From Pedobacter sp. MC2016-15 (GTDB lineage Bacteria; Bacteroidota; Bacteroidia; Sphingobacteriales; Sphingobacteriaceae), in the NCBI RefSeq assembly GCF_026239695.1, contig NZ_JAPIVS010000005.1:62001-126000 (forward strand): a stretch of DNA of 64,000 bases. Direction: 5' to 3'. The position numbers were made by a program, and so were the translations under genes. The notes below the pieces were generated by a model. The model was not told the origin of the DNA. It did not search any database and was given only the letters and a program-made list of their open reading frames with translations. Of this stretch, positions 61,297 through 64,000 are shown one piece after another; within the stretch, counting starts at the first letter, position 1, and each line of letters opens with the position of its first letter.

Positions 61297-61627
61297 CAAA
61301 ATCAACGTTTGGTTGTATGATATCTTAAATTCAATTCTGGAGATCGAAAGTTTTTTCTTGGAAGAGATCATTGAATTTGAATTATACGAAAGGGATCTAA
61401 AAACAAAGAGAGCGGTAGAACGTAATATAGAGATTATAGGTGAAGCTATGACTCGTATACTACGTGTTGAGCCAGATATTGCACTAACAAATACAAGACA
61501 GATCGTCGATACCCGCAACAGGATTATCCATGGTTATGATACAGTTTCAGATGAAATTATCTGGTCCATCGTATTTCAACATCTTCCACTTCTAAAATCA
61601 GAAATTGAGAATTTATTAGGTGAGTGA
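61289..61627 (+). CDS. hepT: HepT-like ribonuclease toxin (DUF86)
   Basis: A 112-residue helical protein with the HepT motif R-x4-H-x-Y (RNRIIHGY at about residues 73-80), the RNase site and the tyrosine that MntA modifies. HEPN proteins of this type cleave RNA unless AMPylated. It begins within the last codons of the mntA gene, so the two are translated together. Confidence 0.88.
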   Translation: MDDKINVWLYDILNSILEIESFFLEEIIEFELYERDLKTKRAVERNIEIIGEAMTRILRVEPDIALTNTRQIVDTRNRIIHGYDTVSDEIIWSIVFQHLPLLKSEIENLLGE

Positions 61628-61707
61628 TTAATAGCTTTAGTCGTCAAAAGTTAAATCCTCTATATTTGAGCATTTTACTGCTATCGATGTAAAATAAAAA
61701 TTTTAAT

Positions 61708-62256
61708 ATGGTGCTGATAGAAACTGAGCGTTTGTATTTCAGGGAGATTTTTGAAAGTGACGACGCTGATATGCTCGAGCTGGATTCAGATCCTGAGGTC
61801 CATCAATATTTAGGAAAGCAGCCGATATCAAATATTATACAAGCCCGGGCGCAGATACAATTCATCAGGAAACAATATGCAGAAAATGGTATTGGCAGAT
61901 TAGCGATCATCGAAAAAGATACAGATAACTTTGTGGGATGGGGTGGCTTCAAGCTGATCACCAATAAAGTTAATGGTCATCAGAACTATCATGATCTTGG
62001 ATATAGGTTGATCAAACGATACTGGGGTAAGGGTTACGCTACGGAATCTGCTAAAGCAGCTATTGAATATGGATTTAGTAAAATAAATCTCTCAGAAATT
62101 TATGCGATTGCTGATATCAATAACTTGCAGTCCAAAAAGGTCCTAGAGAAATGTGGGTTCATATGTGCCGATGTCTTTGATTATGAAGCCCTGCCACATT
62201 ATTGGTTTGAGTTAAAGAAGCGATTTCAAACTCTCCATAATTTCTCTTATTTTTAA
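61708..62256 (+). CDS. GNAT acetyltransferase, RimJ/RimL-like
   Basis: A 182-residue GNAT with the acetyl-CoA loop (LIKRYWGKGYATESAKAAIE) and the strand-plus-loop GWGGFKLITNKVNGH, typical of the RimJ/RimL ribosomal or small-molecule acetyltransferases. It starts 80 bases after the toxin gene and is probably separate. Confidence 0.87.
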   Translation: MVLIETERLYFREIFESDDADMLELDSDPEVHQYLGKQPISNIIQARAQIQFIRKQYAENGIGRLAIIEKDTDNFVGWGGFKLITNKVNGHQNYHDLGYRLIKRYWGKGYATESAKAAIEYGFSKINLSEIYAIADINNLQSKKVLEKCGFICADVFDYEALPHYWFELKKRFQTLHNFSYF

Positions 62257-62275
62257 TACTAATTTACGAGTTCAA

Positions 62276-62746
62276 ATGACACTTAAATCCCTGGTACGCA
62301 ACCGATCTGTCTTTCTGTATGGAGCATCATTGGCTGTTCTGCTGATGTTTTTGAAAGTGCTGGAATGGCGGATGCTCCTGATCAGCCATGCCTATGAATT
62401 ATATGCCGGGGCAATTGCCATACTTTTCACAGGCCTGGGAATGTGGTTAGCTCATAAATTGACACACCCTAGGCCCAAAACCGTAATAATAGAAAAAGAA
62501 ATTTTTGTTAAAACCGATTATTTTGTATTTAATCACGCCGAAGTTGCCCGACTTCGTCTCAGTAATCGCGAACTGGAAGTGTTGCAATTAATGGGAGATG
62601 GATTGAGTAACCTCCAGATTGCCGATCGGCTATTCTTATCACTGAATACGATCAAAACACATTCATCAAAAATATTTGGAAAGCTCGAAGTGCAGCGACG
62701 AACACAGGCGGTTGAAAAAGCACGAAAACTAAGTATCATTCTTTAG
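62276..62746 (+). CDS. Membrane-anchored LuxR-type regulator
   Basis: A 156-residue protein with two membrane helices (FLYGASLAVLLMFLKVLEW; LYAGAIAILFTGLGMWLAH) and a C-terminal LuxR HTH (LSNRELEVLQLMGDGLSNLQ; NTIKTHSSKIFGKLEVQRRT). The DNA-binding domain is on the cytoplasmic side after a linker. The DUF4199 gene follows 94 bases on, a pairing often found in Bacteroidota; a link between the two is inferred. Confidence 0.85.
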   Translation: MTLKSLVRNRSVFLYGASLAVLLMFLKVLEWRMLLISHAYELYAGAIAILFTGLGMWLAHKLTHPRPKTVIIEKEIFVKTDYFVFNHAEVARLRLSNRELEVLQLMGDGLSNLQIADRLFLSLNTIKTHSSKIFGKLEVQRRTQAVEKARKLSIIL

Positions 62747-62840
62747 CATTATAGGGCTTTTTTTAAAAATCACCCTAAAGTATGAGCCGGGTTATCTGCT
62801 TATCACTCAAATTTGTCCTCTGGATTTAAACAAAGAACTT

Positions 62841-63359
62841 ATGAAAAAACTTGTAATCGTCTACGGCTTGATATCTGGTATATGTGTAGCCAGCTTCATG
62901 TCTTTCTCAATCGCATTCTGCTACTCCAAAAACTCGTTTGATGGAAGTATGTTCCTGGGCTACACCGCGATGCTGCTGTCGTTCTCAATCATCTTTGTAG
63001 GTGTAAAAAATTACCGCGACAAACATAACAATGGCGTCATTAGTTTCGGGAGAGCATTTCTAATGTCATTGTATATGGCACTGATCGCGTCAACGCTCTA
63101 TGTTGCGGGATGGATGATCGCTTACTACAACTTCTTTCCTGATTTCATAGAAAAGTTAGCAGCTTATCAATTAAGTCCCTCCAGGATCAGTCAGATGCGC
63201 CCCGCTGAAGTCGCTGCTATCCGCGGGCAAATGGAAACTTTCAAAGACTGGTACTCTTCACCCGTTGGCGTAGCAGGGGCGACATATATGGAAATTTTGC
63301 CCGTAGGAATTCTTGTGTCATTGATAACTGCCCTGATACTGAAGAAACGCGCTTCTTAA
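62841..63359 (+). CDS. DUF4199 membrane protein
   Basis: A 172-residue protein with four membrane helices (LVIVYGLISGICVASFMSFS; MFLGYTAMLLSFSIIFVGVK; FLMSLYMALIASTLYVAGWM; GILVSLITALILKKR) and the FVGVKNYRDKHNNGVISFGR loop, which is the DUF4199 signature. The role is unknown. A hairpin terminator with repeats lies just downstream. Confidence 0.85.
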   Translation: MKKLVIVYGLISGICVASFMSFSIAFCYSKNSFDGSMFLGYTAMLLSFSIIFVGVKNYRDKHNNGVISFGRAFLMSLYMALIASTLYVAGWMIAYYNFFPDFIEKLAAYQLSPSRISQMRPAEVAAIRGQMETFKDWYSSPVGVAGATYMEILPVGILVSLITALILKKRAS

Positions 63360-63407
63360 TTAGTGCTGTAGTTTCAGGCATCTTTGACTGGTATTACAGA
63401 AACACTC

Positions 63408-63440
63408 GTCCGACAGTAGTCCGACTTTAGTCCGACATTT
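63408..63440. repeat. Three tandem copies of an 11-base unit (GTCCGAC + 4)
   Basis: GTCCGAC begins at 63408, 63419 and 63430; the linking bases are AGTA, TTTA and ATTT. The period is one helical turn. An inverted TCGGACT at 63452-63458 pairs with the last copy. Confidence 0.55.
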
Positions 63441-63462
63441 TGCTATAAATCTCGGACTTTTC
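63429..63462 (+). terminator. Hairpin after the DUF4199 gene
   Basis: AGTCCGA (63429-63435) pairs with TCGGACT (63452-63458), seven pairs with a 16-base loop, then TTTT. It uses the third tandem repeat as its left arm. Confidence 0.45.
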
Positions 63463-63683
63463 ACGTATCAATAATTTTTACCTCATGTACTCATCCAGAC
63501 CCAACATACCATAAGGCCCGATCAACATAAATGACACCGCAAAATCACACTAAGCCGATCAGCTTTTTAAATTTTCATCGGAAATAAGCCCATTGTAATC
63601 CAACATATAAATGTGATTTTTCATTTTGAGATAAATATCCTTTTTATCATGATTATCTTTGTATACACTTAAAAATCAGTATT

Positions 63684-64000
63684 ATGGCCAGAAGAGAAGG
63701 TAATTTTTTAAAAGGCGTAGTAGGTAAAGTAGTATTAAAGGTGGTAAGAGGTAAGCAACATGTTGTGCCAAAGCCTGAACGCGGAGCAGTGAAGCAGACT
63801 GTGGCAACAAAAGCTGCGGCGACAGTCTTTGGCAAAGCTTCATCATTGGGAGCCGGCATACGGGAAATTTTTGAAATTAATAATGGATCATATTTTGATT
63901 CTACGGTTAATTCAAGACTGGTCAGCGTCATTCGCGATATCCTGACCAAGTGTGAGAACCCTGTAACCAAAGCAATGAAGTTCACAACCACGAATTTCAA
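63684..64000 (+). CDS. Hypothetical basic protein (3' partial)
   Basis: The ATG at 63684 opens a frame that is still open at the right edge (105 complete codons). The protein is Lys/Arg-rich and starts MARREGNFLKGVVGKVVLKV, with SLGAGIREIFEINNGSYFDS and RLVSVIRDILTKCENPVTKA. It has no signal peptide or membrane segment. I do not recognise a domain. A TATCTTTG promoter box lies at 63654-63661. Confidence 0.6.
   Translation, partial: MARREGNFLKGVVGKVVLKVVRGKQHVVPKPERGAVKQTVATKAAATVFGKASSLGAGIREIFEINNGSYFDSTVNSRLVSVIRDILTKCENPVTKAMKFTTTNF

Larger units (their letters stand above)
63360..63683. other. Intergenic stretch (324 bases) with repeats, terminator and promoter box
   Basis: It contains the GTCCGAC tandem repeat (63408-63440), a hairpin (63429-63458), and a TATCTTTG promoter-type box (63654-63661) before the 63684 gene. 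Otherwise nothing is recognised. Confidence 0.5.

Noticed and set aside
63408..63440. Short repeats as a CRISPR array
   Set aside because: Repeat unit is 7 bases with 4-base spacers and no cas gene is near, so it is not a CRISPR array.

Overview
The window looks like chromosomal DNA of a Bacteroidota species, most likely a Pedobacter-like member of the Sphingobacteriaceae. Three things point there: a complete moxR-bat (aerotolerance) operon; families typical of the phylum (GIN-domain head proteins, small Crp-like regulators, MauE/DoxX proteins, DUF1080, DUF4199, GH92, GH110 and GH89 glycoside hydrolases, GMC oxidoreductase with a gluconate-dehydrogenase-3-like partner); and promoters that fit the Bacteroidetes consensus TTTG-N19-21-TAnnTTTG rather than the E. 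coli one. No rRNA, tRNA, insertion sequence, prophage or CRISPR array was recognised. The first gene (GH110) runs off the left edge and the last (63684 onward) off the right edge.

Layout. 1-3074: end of an alpha-1,3-galactosidase, then three minus-strand genes (DUF1801, acetate-type transporter, DoxX-like). 3204-11562: moxR, DUF58, a BatD-like protein, batA, batB, batC, batD and batE, tightly packed and partly overlapping, behind one promoter. 11559-16838: a lipase-like hydrolase, a sigma-54 response regulator, a lipoprotein, a Crp-family regulator and a universal stress protein. 17021-22877: secreted and outer-membrane proteins, a tandem DUF1080 protein, and the GMC oxidoreductase with its small partner. 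22878-28763: many short uncharacterised genes, a stress-type cluster (DUF4142, YtxH and a 41-residue basic peptide) and an XRE regulator divergent from a promoter-to-terminator unit that holds only very short reading frames. 29090-34406: a nitric-oxide/low-oxygen module (Rrf2 regulator, truncated haemoglobin, cupin, cbb3-like oxidase operon). 34420-37767: an NAGLU-like GH89 enzyme next to an HGSNAT-like acetyltransferase. 37858-53806: Tat-exported superoxide dismutase, GlnII-type glutamine synthetase, glycosyltransferases, OmpH, GH92 with a GIN protein, a PAS sensor without an ATPase domain, a Na+/H+ antiporter and assorted genes. 53901-56574: two Tat-exported proteins, one an M19 dipeptidase. 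56595-57961: flavohaemoglobin. 57970-64000: MocR regulator, DoxX, GNATs, a MntA/HepT toxin-antitoxin pair, a membrane LuxR-type regulator and DUF4199.

The most notable signal is a regulon visible in the DNA. The Rrf2 gene at 29354 and the flavohaemoglobin gene at 56711, about 27 kb apart, both have the same long dyad (AATAATAAAAGA, eight bases, then TCTTTTATT and, for hmp, more) placed over the -33 promoter element. In addition, both globin genes (29862 and 56711) carry an identical 21-base element just ahead of their start codons, which looks like a degenerate copy of the dyad. The Rrf2 protein has three cysteines (94, 101, 107) like those that bind Fe-S clusters in IscR/NsrR. Together these suggest an NsrR-like NO-responsive circuit controlling NO dioxygenase, truncated globin and perhaps the adjacent oxidase.
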